Positions 54,355 to 62,100 of a DNA stretch of 62,100 bases are shown one piece after another. Location of the stretch: the NCBI RefSeq assembly GCF_022627575.1, contig NZ_JADEYQ010000017.1:1-62100 (forward strand), read 5' to 3'. Position numbers and translations under genes: made by a program. Each line of letters starts with the position of its first letter. Position 1 is the stretch's first letter. The notes under the pieces were generated by a model. The model was not told the origin of the DNA, did not search any database, and was given only the letters and a program-made list of their open reading frames with translations. The stretch comes from Sphingobacterium rhinopitheci. Its GTDB lineage: Bacteria; Bacteroidota; Bacteroidia; Sphingobacteriales; Sphingobacteriaceae.

Positions 54355-56281
54355 GAGAATAAGTGATTCACTTTCATTGATTTTAGAAACAGCTAAAATA
54401 GAGTGGAGATTAATCTTTAAAGATGATGCTGTAAAGGAAATATATATCCTATTTGTAGCATTGGTTTACTTTTTCTATACGTTTGTATATAGTCCAGAGA
54501 TATTCACCAATCTTCCTGTTGCCTTTGTTGATAATGACCAAACCACAGAATCGCATCAAATTAGAAGGATGCTTAATGATACTGAATCACTGGACATTGC
54601 TTACGATGTCAACAGTATGGCAGAAGCAAAGAAACTTTTCGAAGACGAAAAAGTAAGTGGAATAATTGTAATCCCGGAGAAATTTTCCCAAGATCTACAA
54701 AAAAGTGGTGGTAATCCATCAATAGCGATTTATTGTGATGCTTCGTACATGCTTTATTATGACAAGACATTACTCGCAGTAACCAATGCTTTGGGGGCAT
54801 TTACGGGAGAGATTCAGCTCAAGCAGACCATGATGAGTGGTGTTCCTATGAAAGAAGCTATTGCATCGAGCAAGCCATTTAATATCATATCTACACCCCT
54901 ATATAATTTGGATGAAGGCTATGCGATATTTATAATACCATTAGTTATCATTGTCGCACTACAGACGCTTCAGTTGACAGGAATGGGCGTATTATATGGT
55001 ACATTGCGCGAGCGCAATACCTTTATTACCAACTTTGCTATTGGACGAAGAAGTCGCTTTGGATATTTCTTTATGACCATAGGCCGCTCCTTACCTTACC
55101 TATTAATCTCTATGCTTTTATTGTTGCTCGGGATTAAGGTGGTGTTTCATATTTTTACGATTCCACAACGTGGTGATAGTTTGGAAGTATTCGTATTTCT
55201 AATACCTGTTGTTCTAGCCATTACATTTTTAGGAATGGTATTGATGAATATCTTCAAGAATCGTGAAGATACTATTATGCTGTGTACCGTATTTAGTATC
55301 CCTGCAGTAATGATGGGAGGTGTCTCCTATCCTATTGTGGCTTTCCCCGTATGGATCAAAGTAATGGCTTTTTTCTTTCCAAGTACAATCGGTGTAAAAG
55401 GTTTTCTTGCGCTATCGCAAGCGGGGGCTTCATTATTTGAGATTCGAGATATATACTATCAGATGTGGGGTATATGTCTATTTTACTTTATTATTGCTAT
55501 CTGGACCAATCGTCGCTTTTTATATCATGCTGAAGTGCCGTCAACTTTGTTGAATAATTCGGCTATCGTGAGTACGATGATAAATATTGATGAACATCTG
55601 AAGAAAGCTATAAGATCATTGTTAATGCCGATTAAAGATTTGGTATGGCGCTTTGATAAAACATTAGATACCTTTGATTCTACTTTATCAGTAAAGCTTA
55701 AGGATATTCCTGCAGCGCAATTGCAAGCTGCACCTAGCTATATATCGGGTCCCGTAATGGACGCTGTTAAGTATGTGGCACAATATGATGACATAAAGAA
55801 TATGTATGCTAACTTATTAGCTAACGCAATGGATAAACAAGCAGCGTCAAAGGTTTTGCCTAGTTATGTAGAAATAATAAAAAGCTTGAGCCCGGATGAG
55901 GCACGTTTGCTTGCTATATTTACGTATAATGAAGCTATCCCTTATGTCAATATTCTTCAGAAATCAACTAAAGAATCTAAAGCCTATAGTATTGTACTCG
56001 AAAACCATACTTGCTTAGCAAAGGACCATGACCTATCAGTAGCGTATAATGATAATATGCCTTTATATTTCGGTAATTTCATTAGAATGGGAATACTAGA
56101 ATCTCCGGAAGGTTTCTCCTTGGAAAAAGACCGTTACCTGGAAATAGAAAATTGTACGTATCTCCAGGAATTAAAAATAAACATGGAGAAGAAAGGCCAT
56201 GTTTTTGAGATTCAAAAACGATTCTATAAGCTTACTTCATATGGCAGGAGTTTTATTAATATAGCTGTAAAGGACAAATAA
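54347..56281 (+). CDS. ABC-2-type permease fused to an Abi-alpha-like (DUF4393) domain
   Basis: The 644-aa protein has an ABC-2 permease layout in residues 1-395: N-terminal helix at about 32-50, extracytoplasmic domain with LPVAFVDNDQTTESHQIRRM, and C-terminal helices to about 388. From about 425 (nucleotide 55619) a soluble domain follows: KLKDIPAAQLQ, APSYISGPVMDAVKYV, MYANLLANAMDK, LPSYVEIIKSLSPDEARLL. From memory this is the core of Abi-alpha/DUF4393, usually found in stand-alone proteins linked to phage abortive infection. One uninterrupted frame spans both parts with no sign of a frameshift. The function of the fusion is unknown; it could gate transport or signal to the cytoplasm. Confidence 0.85.
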   Translation: MLKRISDSLSLILETAKIEWRLIFKDDAVKEIYILFVALVYFFYTFVYSPEIFTNLPVAFVDNDQTTESHQIRRMLNDTESLDIAYDVNSMAEAKKLFEDEKVSGIIVIPEKFSQDLQKSGGNPSIAIYCDASYMLYYDKTLLAVTNALGAFTGEIQLKQTMMSGVPMKEAIASSKPFNIISTPLYNLDEGYAIFIIPLVIIVALQTLQLTGMGVLYGTLRERNTFITNFAIGRRSRFGYFFMTIGRSLPYLLISMLLLLLGIKVVFHIFTIPQRGDSLEVFVFLIPVVLAITFLGMVLMNIFKNREDTIMLCTVFSIPAVMMGGVSYPIVAFPVWIKVMAFFFPSTIGVKGFLALSQAGASLFEIRDIYYQMWGICLFYFIIAIWTNRRFLYHAEVPSTLLNNSAIVSTMINIDEHLKKAIRSLLMPIKDLVWRFDKTLDTFDSTLSVKLKDIPAAQLQAAPSYISGPVMDAVKYVAQYDDIKNMYANLLANAMDKQAASKVLPSYVEIIKSLSPDEARLLAIFTYNEAIPYVNILQKSTKESKAYSIVLENHTCLAKDHDLSVAYNDNMPLYFGNFIRMGILESPEGFSLEKDRYLEIENCTYLQELKINMEKKGHVFEIQKRFYKLTSYGRSFINIAVKDK

Positions 56282-56286
56282 TTATA

Positions 56287-56514
56287 CTATTCGGATCTAT
56301 TAAAACCATTTTTATCCTTATTAATATGATAAGTAAAATTGGTACATACAATGATATCGTTGGCGTCAAAGTGTTTAACAATACCATTTTTCTCCAACAC
56401 GACTACCCAACAGGTATTTTGATGGATGCCATAATCAATAATAAAGATAGCATGTCCTTTGCCCAAAGGGGTATCTACATATATAGATGGATTGAGTTGT
56501 ACTATCATAACCAA
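56287..56514 (-). CDS. Small hypothetical protein A
   Basis: The 75-aa protein reads LNPSIYVDTPLGKGHAIFIIDYG, then NTCWVVVLEKNGIVKHFDANDI. It is a beta-rich small domain of a type I know only as hypothetical from Bacteroidota chromosomes and elements. It converges on the permease fusion gene, 5 bp past its stop, and lies 30 bp downstream of small protein B on the same strand. An ATG at 56508 is a possible alternative start. Function unknown. Confidence 0.65.
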   Translation of the reverse strand: MVMIVQLNPSIYVDTPLGKGHAIFIIDYGIHQNTCWVVVLEKNGIVKHFDANDIIVCTNFTYHINKDKNGFNRSE

Positions 56515-56544
56515 TACCTTTCATTATACTAAAACCTACGTGGC

Positions 56545-56796
56545 TTAATTGAAAACTAAACCACGTAAGTTTTTCTCTTCCATATTATTAATAGCATCTA
56601 CGATAGATATTATCGAGGGTATAGAATTAAGCTCACCGCACAAATCTAAAGCTGTAAAATATGCATCAATATCGTATACCTTTTCAGGAAACCAATAGAT
56701 AGTTTCATCAAACATCGTATTCGTTGACGATAGTATCGTAAACCCCGATTTATTTAATTTCTCTAGGATATCCTTATCGATAGTGTAAAATTGCAT
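56545..56796 (-). CDS. Small hypothetical protein B
   Basis: The frame opens at 56850, but MQFYTIDKDILEKLNKSG (ATG 56796) is the likely start, giving 83 aa. The sequence is alpha/beta with KVYDIDAYFTALDLCGEL and INNMEEKNLRGLVFN at the end. It pairs with small protein A downstream on the minus strand. I do not recognise it. The two genes look like a small conserved pair typical of accessory regions. Confidence 0.65.
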   Translation of the reverse strand: MQFYTIDKDILEKLNKSGFTILSSTNTMFDETIYWFPEKVYDIDAYFTALDLCGELNSIPSIISIVDAINNMEEKNLRGLVFN

Positions 56797-56850
56797 AAGC
56801 GAATAATTAAAATAGTGGAACGATAGTGTGCTATTGAATAATAAAACCAA

Positions 56851-57897
56851 TTAATAATATTATTCTTTATAGTACATTTTAATAACAATTAGTTACAACA
56901 TTTTGTTTTTACAGGGTAAATATTATTTAAGAATATATTTTCAATATTTTTAAAGGCTTGTTTTTTTCTTTCATTTATCCCTTTTTACAAGCATAAAATA
57001 ATCTAGTAGTTAATTAAATCACCACCAACTAGTTTCTAATATTGGACTATATATTGGAACATGAACGGGATATATTAGAAGAACCCTAAGGTGAAAAATC
57101 AGTAAAAATCGGTACTCCAGATAGCATTGATTCCGACGCATCCCAGCACAGAAGCATTAAACAGCACTAAGCCATTTGGATCGATACGAATATATAAAGG
57201 GGCATAAAAAACCCTTATATAATCGAGTTCAGCGGCAGGACAAGAGAAAAAAAGCCATTGTCCTAGATACATAACCAAATAAAGACGTAAAAATAAAGGC
57301 TATTCCGTTAGCCAAAGGCAAACAATTGAATCGTAAGCACTTCCCAAATATAGATGTCGCGTTATCATGACTACATACACCTAACAATACATAAAGATTA
57401 GTGCATTGCACAATAGTATTCCGAGCTACAAATATTTTTTATTACAATTAGTAATAAGTATCAAATCGACAGCACTAAACCCTAAAGTAGTGTAGCGATA
57501 CACTTCGTTTTTTTTTAATAATACTCCTGTAGCTAGACAAAAATCCATTTTAGCTAATTCTAATTGGAGGAATCCACTTCATCACGCCACTATACCCCCT
57601 CCTATATTTTAACTACATCAATCACTTTGTAGTCAAACAACTACTTTAAGTGAAACTATTTAATCAAGTATTAAATAAATTCACTACACTTACAGTTAGA
57701 TTATTTTATACACATTACAACTTTTCTTTTAATTGATAAATTTAACAATAAGCGTAAATGACACAGATGACCTAGGTATACCCCACATGCTGGAAAACAA
57801 TTAAAACCGTAAAGATTCTGCCAGCAGCCATATTCAACCTTAGAGAGTCCGTATACCCAAATTAGCATGTCTTTATTAGCGTATAACAAAAACTAAG
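56851..57897. pseudogene. Long region with possible decayed gene remnant
   Basis: Between 57060 and 57420 the plus strand reads as a broken protein-like series (KSVKIGTPDSIDSDASQHRS, then KRKKAIVLDT, then IPLAKGKQLNRKHFPNIDVA) with several stops and changes of frame. It may be the remains of a gene, but I cannot name it. The rest of the 1047 bp is AT-rich. From 57608 on it is the upstream part of tandem repeat unit 1. Confidence 0.3.
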
Positions 57898-59553
57898 ATG
57901 AAGAATTTATATTTTTTAGTCCTATTAATTAGCGTCTGCTTAAACTCATGTAAAAATAAGACAGCTGACGACTTAATTGCTGGTAATCAAACAGAAATAC
58001 GGATGAACTTTAGCACATCTACGATAGACGAACAAGACATTATAGCAAAAAACAACACAGAAGAAGATTTTGATAATACAGACAATAATTTACCCCAACA
58101 ATCCATAGATATAAATGATGATTACTACATGGATGTGGAATGGATAGAAGAGGGTGCAAAAAACACTATAAATAATAATATCCTTAGAAAAGAAGGCAAC
58201 CAAGCAGCTTTAGTAACGAGAGCACTACCAAGTGGTACGCGCTACAAATTAGTTGTATTTAATGACAATGGAACTTTCAATACCGAAAGAAATTATGCTA
58301 TAGGTTCAGAAAATAATACGGCTATATTATTATTAGATCGAGGAAAAAAATATACTTTTATTGTTTATTCTGTAGGAAGCACTACAGACTTACCGAATAT
58401 CACCTTTACCAATAGCGCCAACAGAACCTTGCCAACAGCTAATGTAAATGTAACCAATGTGGCTACAAACTATGTAGACTTCATGTATTCCAAGACAGAG
58501 GTAGATCCATTAGATGTAGCTGTTTACACCTTGAACACCACACTTACCCATTCATTTTCTGGATTTAGAGTATATATTGACGCTAGGCAAACAGGGTATA
58601 ATATTGCTAGGCCAACTTCTTCATTGAGTAGTAATTTCAATTCCTCAAGCATTAGTTTAGCTACTGGAACTCCACTGACACGAACCACTTCCGTAGCTCC
58701 AAATATAGTGTTCCCGACGACCAATGCAAGTGAACTAACAAGCAACTACTCTATAATAAATACAGTATCTGACAACACTAAAATCTATACGATAACCGCG
58801 ATGACCATTGGCAACTCCGCAATAACAAATTCCATTGTCGTACCCAATTTACGCGCCATACAAGGAACGCGCTATACCCTGCGACTAACCTTAAGACCTG
58901 AAGATGCTATACTAAATGCCAATGCCGTACGTATCGGGGGGCAGGTATGGCAGAGACGCAATATTGGAGCCAATTCTGCGACACCCGAAAACTATGGTCA
59001 ATCCACTTTTGGAGGGTACTATCAATATGGATATAACCAGTATATCCGTACAGGAACAATGGCTGCTGGCCAAAAAGCATATAATGGAACTGGTAGAACT
59101 GCTATTGCCTATTGGAATGGCAACCCTGCCGCTTTAGCAATAAGAGATCGAGCTCCACGTAAAGGTACTGCTGACCCCTGCCCTGCCGGTTTTAGAATAC
59201 CTTCAGAAAGTGAGTTTCAAACGCTAATTAATAATACGAATGTTCAGAACAGAACTTTCGCTAACAATAGTTACAATACAGGCATACGATTAGTGAGCAA
59301 AAGAAATTCTAGCGTACGTATTATGTTTCCAGCACAAGGAAACATCACTGTAGCAGGCCGTAGCACTCCTTATGTTTACCGTGGACTAATAAATAGGGGA
59401 ACAGCTGTCCGCGTAAACAGCTCATACGCTTCAAGTAATGTACGTTCATTTTATGTGGCTAACGCCGCCAATGCCAATCAAATGTCTAGGTCCGTACCTA
59501 ATCGATCAGTATATGTAACTGCTAGACCTGTACGATGTATTCAAGGAAATTAG
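57898..59553 (+). CDS. Fimbrillin-like/FISUMP-domain lipoprotein, copy 1
   Basis: This 551-aa protein has a lipoprotein signal ending VCLNSC (Cys at about residue 18). Residues about 65-335 are a beta-rich fimbrillin-like region (YKLVVFNDNGTFNTERNYAIG, YTFIVYSVGST). The C-terminal part from about 341 is a FISUMP domain (VRIGGQVWQRRNIGA, DPCPAGFRIPSESEFQTLIN, RPVRCIQ). Such proteins are surface-anchored, tip- or stalk-type subunits of Bacteroidota fimbriae or adhesins. It is the upstream copy of a tandem duplication. The leader lacks a good -7 box (TACACTTA at 57685-57692), unlike copy 2. Confidence 0.88.
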   Translation: MKNLYFLVLLISVCLNSCKNKTADDLIAGNQTEIRMNFSTSTIDEQDIIAKNNTEEDFDNTDNNLPQQSIDINDDYYMDVEWIEEGAKNTINNNILRKEGNQAALVTRALPSGTRYKLVVFNDNGTFNTERNYAIGSENNTAILLLDRGKKYTFIVYSVGSTTDLPNITFTNSANRTLPTANVNVTNVATNYVDFMYSKTEVDPLDVAVYTLNTTLTHSFSGFRVYIDARQTGYNIARPTSSLSSNFNSSSISLATGTPLTRTTSVAPNIVFPTTNASELTSNYSIINTVSDNTKIYTITAMTIGNSAITNSIVVPNLRAIQGTRYTLRLTLRPEDAILNANAVRIGGQVWQRRNIGANSATPENYGQSTFGGYYQYGYNQYIRTGTMAAGQKAYNGTGRTAIAYWNGNPAALAIRDRAPRKGTADPCPAGFRIPSESEFQTLINNTNVQNRTFANNSYNTGIRLVSKRNSSVRIMFPAQGNITVAGRSTPYVYRGLINRGTAVRVNSSYASSNVRSFYVANAANANQMSRSVPNRSVYVTARPVRCIQGN

Positions 59554-60030
59554 ACGATCCTTTTAATATATGGTATTATAACTAGGTAAAATAAAGAGTA
59601 AGTCTTTATTTTACCTAGTTATAATTACGCTAAAAAGTAAGTGAAAAATCTGCCAAAAAAATACCTTAATAGCAAAACGTATTTATACCGTATATAGTGT
59701 TCAAATCTTAAAAAGCACTATAATAAATTAACCCGATTTAACTACAACAATCGCTTTGTAGATAAAAAACTACTTTAAATAAATTAATTTAATTATATAA
59801 TAAATATATTTACTATATTTGCATTCGGATTATTTTAAATACATTATAAATTTACTTTTAATTAACATAGTTAACAATAAGCGCAAATAATACAGAAAAC
59901 CTAGGTATACACCACATGCTGGAAAAACAAATAAAAATCCTACAGCATCTATCTCCAACCATATTCAACCTTAAACTGTCCGTATACCCAAATTAGCATG
60001 TCATTATTAGCGTATAATAAAAAAAACAAG
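59554..60030. promoter_or_regulatory. Intergenic region with copy-2 promoter and long leader
   Basis: After the hairpin of copy 1 lies its trailer, then the leader of copy 2. TATATTTG (59814-59821) matches the -7 consensus about 210 bp before the ATG of copy 2. No TTG occurs at -33. The leader is long for this organism, where most leaders seem to be under 30 nt. Confidence 0.5.
59578..59622 (+). terminator. Hairpin after copy 1
   Basis: A 20-bp perfect stem (ATAACTAGGTAAAATAAAGA with its complement) and the loop GTAAG lie 24 bp past the stop. The stem is AT-rich and no T run follows, so termination efficiency is uncertain. Confidence 0.7.
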
Positions 60031-61683
60031 ATGAGGAATTTATTTTTTTTAGTCCTGTTAATTAGTGTCTGCTTAAACTCATGTAAAAAAAAGACAGCTG
60101 ACGACTTAATTGCTGGTACTCAAACAGAAATACGGATGAACTTTAGTACATCTACGATAGACGAACAAGACATTATTGCAAAAAATAACACAGAAGACGA
60201 TTTTGATAATACAGACAATAGTTTACCCAAACAATCCATAGATATAAATGATGATTACTACATGGATGTGGAATGGATAGAAGAGGGTGCAAAAAACACT
60301 ATAAATAATAATATCCTTAGAAAAGAAGTCAACCAAGCAGCTTTAGTAACGAGAGCACTACCAAGTGGTACACGCTACAAATTAGTTGTATTTAATGACA
60401 ATGGCACCTTCAATACCGAAAGAAATTATGCTATCGATTCAGAAAATAATACGGCTACATTATTACTGGATCGAGGAAAAAAATATACTTTTATTGTTTA
60501 TTCTGTAGGAAGCACCACAGACTTACCAAATATCACCTTTACCAATAGCGCCAACAGAACTTTGGCAACAGCTAATGTAAATGTAACCAATGTGGCTACA
60601 AACTATGTAGACTTCATGTATTCCAAGACAGAGGTAGATCCATTAGATGTAGCTGTTTACACCTTGAACACCACACTTACGCATTCATTTTCTGGATTTA
60701 GAGTATATATTGACGCTAGGCAAACAGGGTATAATATTGCTAGGCCAACTTCTTCATTGAGTAGTAATTTCAATGCTGCAAGCATTAGTTTAGCTACCGG
60801 AGCCACACTGACGCGAACCACTTCCGTAGCTCCAAATATAGTGTTCCCGACGACCAATGCACGTGAACTAACAAGCAACTATTCTATAATAAATACAGTA
60901 TCTGACAACACTAAAATCTATACGATAACCGCGATGACCATTGGCAACTCCCCAATAACAAATCCCATTGTCGTCCCAAATTTACGCGCCAGACAAGGAA
61001 CGCGCTATACCCTGCGACTGACCTTAAGACCTCAAGATGCTATACTAAATGCCAATGCCGTACGTATCGGGGGGCAGGTATGGCAGAGACTCAATATTGG
61101 TGCTAATTCTGCGACACCCGAAAACTACGGGCAATCCACTTTTGGAGGGTATTATCAATATGGGTATAATCAGTATATCCGCACAGGAACAATGGCTGCT
61201 GGCCAAAAAGCATATAATGGAACTGGTAGAACTGCTGTTGCCTATTGGAATGGCAACCCTGCAGCTATAGCAATAAGAGATCGAGCCCCACGTAAAGGTA
61301 CTGCTGATCCCTGCCCTGCCGGTTTTAGAATACCTTCAGAAAGTGAGTTTCAAACGCTAATTAATAATACGAATGTTCAGAACAGAACTTTCGCCAATAA
61401 TAGTTACAATACAGGCATTCGGTTAGTGAGCAAAAGAAATTCTAGCGTACGTATTATGTTTCCAGCACAAGGAAACATCACTATAGGAGGCCGTAGCACT
61501 CCTTATGTTTACCGTGGACTAATAAATAGAGGAACAGCTGTCCGCGTAAGCACCTCATACGCTTCAAGTAATGTACGTTCATTTTATGTGGCTAACTCGA
61601 CTAGCAATCAAATGGTTAGGGCCGAACGTAATCGATCAGTATATGTAGGTGCTAGACCTGTACGATGTATTCAAGGAAATTAG
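60031..61683 (+). CDS. Fimbrillin-like/FISUMP-domain lipoprotein, copy 2
   Basis: The protein has about 550 aa and the same architecture as copy 1, including lipobox VCLNSC, the beta-rich region and the C-terminal FISUMP domain (VRIGGQVWQRLNIGA, DPCPAGFRIPSESEF). The frame opens at 59998, but the ATG at 60031 gives the same signal peptide start (MRNLFFLVLL) as copy 1. Differences from copy 1 are scattered single substitutions and a short change near residue 530 (NSTSNQMVRAERNR against NAANANQMSRSVPNR). Expression is probably from its own promoter. Confidence 0.88.
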   Translation: MRNLFFLVLLISVCLNSCKKKTADDLIAGTQTEIRMNFSTSTIDEQDIIAKNNTEDDFDNTDNSLPKQSIDINDDYYMDVEWIEEGAKNTINNNILRKEVNQAALVTRALPSGTRYKLVVFNDNGTFNTERNYAIDSENNTATLLLDRGKKYTFIVYSVGSTTDLPNITFTNSANRTLATANVNVTNVATNYVDFMYSKTEVDPLDVAVYTLNTTLTHSFSGFRVYIDARQTGYNIARPTSSLSSNFNAASISLATGATLTRTTSVAPNIVFPTTNARELTSNYSIINTVSDNTKIYTITAMTIGNSPITNPIVVPNLRARQGTRYTLRLTLRPQDAILNANAVRIGGQVWQRLNIGANSATPENYGQSTFGGYYQYGYNQYIRTGTMAAGQKAYNGTGRTAVAYWNGNPAAIAIRDRAPRKGTADPCPAGFRIPSESEFQTLINNTNVQNRTFANNSYNTGIRLVSKRNSSVRIMFPAQGNITIGGRSTPYVYRGLINRGTAVRVSTSYASSNVRSFYVANSTSNQMVRAERNRSVYVGARPVRCIQGN

Positions 61684-61707
61684 AAGGTCCTTTTAATATA
61701 TGGTATT

Positions 61708-61752
61708 ATAACTAGGTAAAATAAAGAGTAAGTCTTTATTTTACTTAGTTAT
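61708..61752 (+). terminator. Hairpin after copy 2
   Basis: The same hairpin as after copy 1, with one C-to-T change in the 3' arm that turns a G-C pair into G-U and so keeps the stem. This suggests the structure is under selection. Confidence 0.7.
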
Positions 61753-61978
61753 AATCACGCTAAAAAGTAAGTGAAATATCTGCCAAAAAAATACCTTAAT
61801 AGCAAAACGTATTTATGCCGTATATAGTGTTCAAATCTTAAAAAGCACTATAATAAAGTAACCCAGTTTTAACCAATAGTTATACAAAATAAATCTTTAA
61901 TGAAATAAATTGTCGTAAAAATTTTTTATTTATATTTATTTAACTTATATTTAATATTAGATTTTAAAAATTAAACTT

Positions 61979-62100
61979 ATGAAACGAAAAATAAAATACA
62001 TTAAACCTACTGTTAGCATACTTTTTATTGAGATGGAAAATTCAATAAGTGCTGGCTCCAATACCACGAGACCAAATAATATCGTAGAAGAGTGGGATGA
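61979..62100 (+). CDS. Start of a further surface/fimbria-cluster gene, partial
   Basis: ATG 61979 opens a frame of 40 codons running off the window. The N terminus reads MKRKIKYIKPTVSILFIEME and continues with NSISAGS. This basic start and EMENSISAGS motif resemble the small proteins found at the head of fimbrillin gene clusters in this group. No signal peptide is evident so far. The gene lies about 300 bp beyond copy 2 on the same strand. Confidence 0.55.
   Translation, partial: MKRKIKYIKPTVSILFIEMENSISAGSNTTRPNNIVEEWD

Larger units (their letters stand above)
57608..61867 (+). repeat. 2.13-kb tandem duplication of a fimbrillin-type gene unit
   Basis: Unit 1 runs about 57608-59736 and unit 2 about 59737-61867. 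Each contains an upstream leader of about 290 bp, one gene of about 1.65 kb, a 20-bp-stem hairpin and about 115 bp of trailer. Both units begin at TTTAAC, and the same TTTAAC at 61868-61873 ends unit 2. The coding parts are nearly identical by eye, and the leaders have diverged more. Confidence 0.9.

Noticed and set aside
50685..57047. 13-mer TCTAATATTGGAC shared by 50685-50697 and 57035-57047
   Set aside because: A single short match between two AT-rich intergenic regions is expected by chance, and there is no flanking similarity.
58524..61270. 73-codon frames repeated in both tandem copies on both strands (58524, 58916, 60657, 61049)
   Set aside because: They lie inside the fimbrillin/FISUMP genes in other frames and are conserved only because the genes are duplicated.
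1..62100. CRISPR arrays, rRNA genes and insertion sequences
   Set aside because: I saw no regular spacer-repeat pattern, no rRNA segments and no transposase gene with inverted ends.

Overview
The window looks like the chromosome of a low-GC member of the Bacteroidota, most likely Sphingobacteriaceae and close to Sphingobacterium. This rests on TonB-dependent uptake genes, lipoproteins with a Cys at the end of a short signal peptide, fimbrillin-like and FISUMP-domain surface proteins, a LruC-domain protein, Bacteroidota-type -7 boxes (TAnnTTTG) close to start codons, and very short leaders. The taxon is inferred from gene content, not computed.

Region 1 (1-8448) is the right-hand part of an integrated mobile element, transcribed entirely leftward. 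It carries a Zn-finger/HTH protein, a tyrosine integrase, a large unknown protein, an excisionase-like HTH protein, a small winged-helix-like protein, a P4/D5-type SF3 helicase, a CHC2/Toprim-like primase fragment, a Cys-containing unknown protein and a lipoprotein cut by the window edge. It abuts the 3' end of mnmE, whose last 18 bp are a plausible attachment site. The left end is outside the window.

Region 2 (8449-23470) is mainly chromosomal core: mnmE, ssb, a lipid-A-type modification pair (PAP2 phosphatase plus phosphoethanolamine transferase), an arginase-family enzyme, the nadC-plsY-M48 protease run, gpmI with a non-ATG start, and an M16 protease. Region 3 (23471-31611) holds xerD, a probable metal-uptake operon (His-rich small protein, TonB receptor, His-rich lipoprotein), tRNA-Arg(CCG), a zinc alcohol dehydrogenase and a stand-alone four-helix sensor-like membrane protein.

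Region 4 (30640-35416) is a reactive-sulfur/thiosulfate cluster: a DoxD/DoxA thiosulfate:quinone oxidoreductase, a CstB-like persulfide dioxygenase with one pseudo- and one active rhodanese, TauE, two YeeE/YedE half-transporters and a divergent ArsR repressor with candidate operators. The parts fit a pathway in which persulfide is converted to thiosulfate, which is then moved or oxidised.

Region 5 (35467-48143) contains rocD, a DUF1080 lipoprotein, an EmrAB-TolC-type drug efflux operon with a divergent AraC regulator, trpS, a deoxynucleoside kinase and a large LruC-domain surface protein. Region 6 (48413-56850) has an orphan sugar-binding lipoprotein with a glycerophosphodiesterase. It is followed by a TolC-HlyD-permease-permease operon that lacks any ATPase gene and whose last permease carries a C-terminal domain resembling Abi-alpha (DUF4393). 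That fusion is the most unusual object in the window. Region 7 (57608-62100) is a 2.1-kb tandem duplication of a fimbrillin/FISUMP lipoprotein gene, followed by the start of another surface-type gene cut by the window edge.
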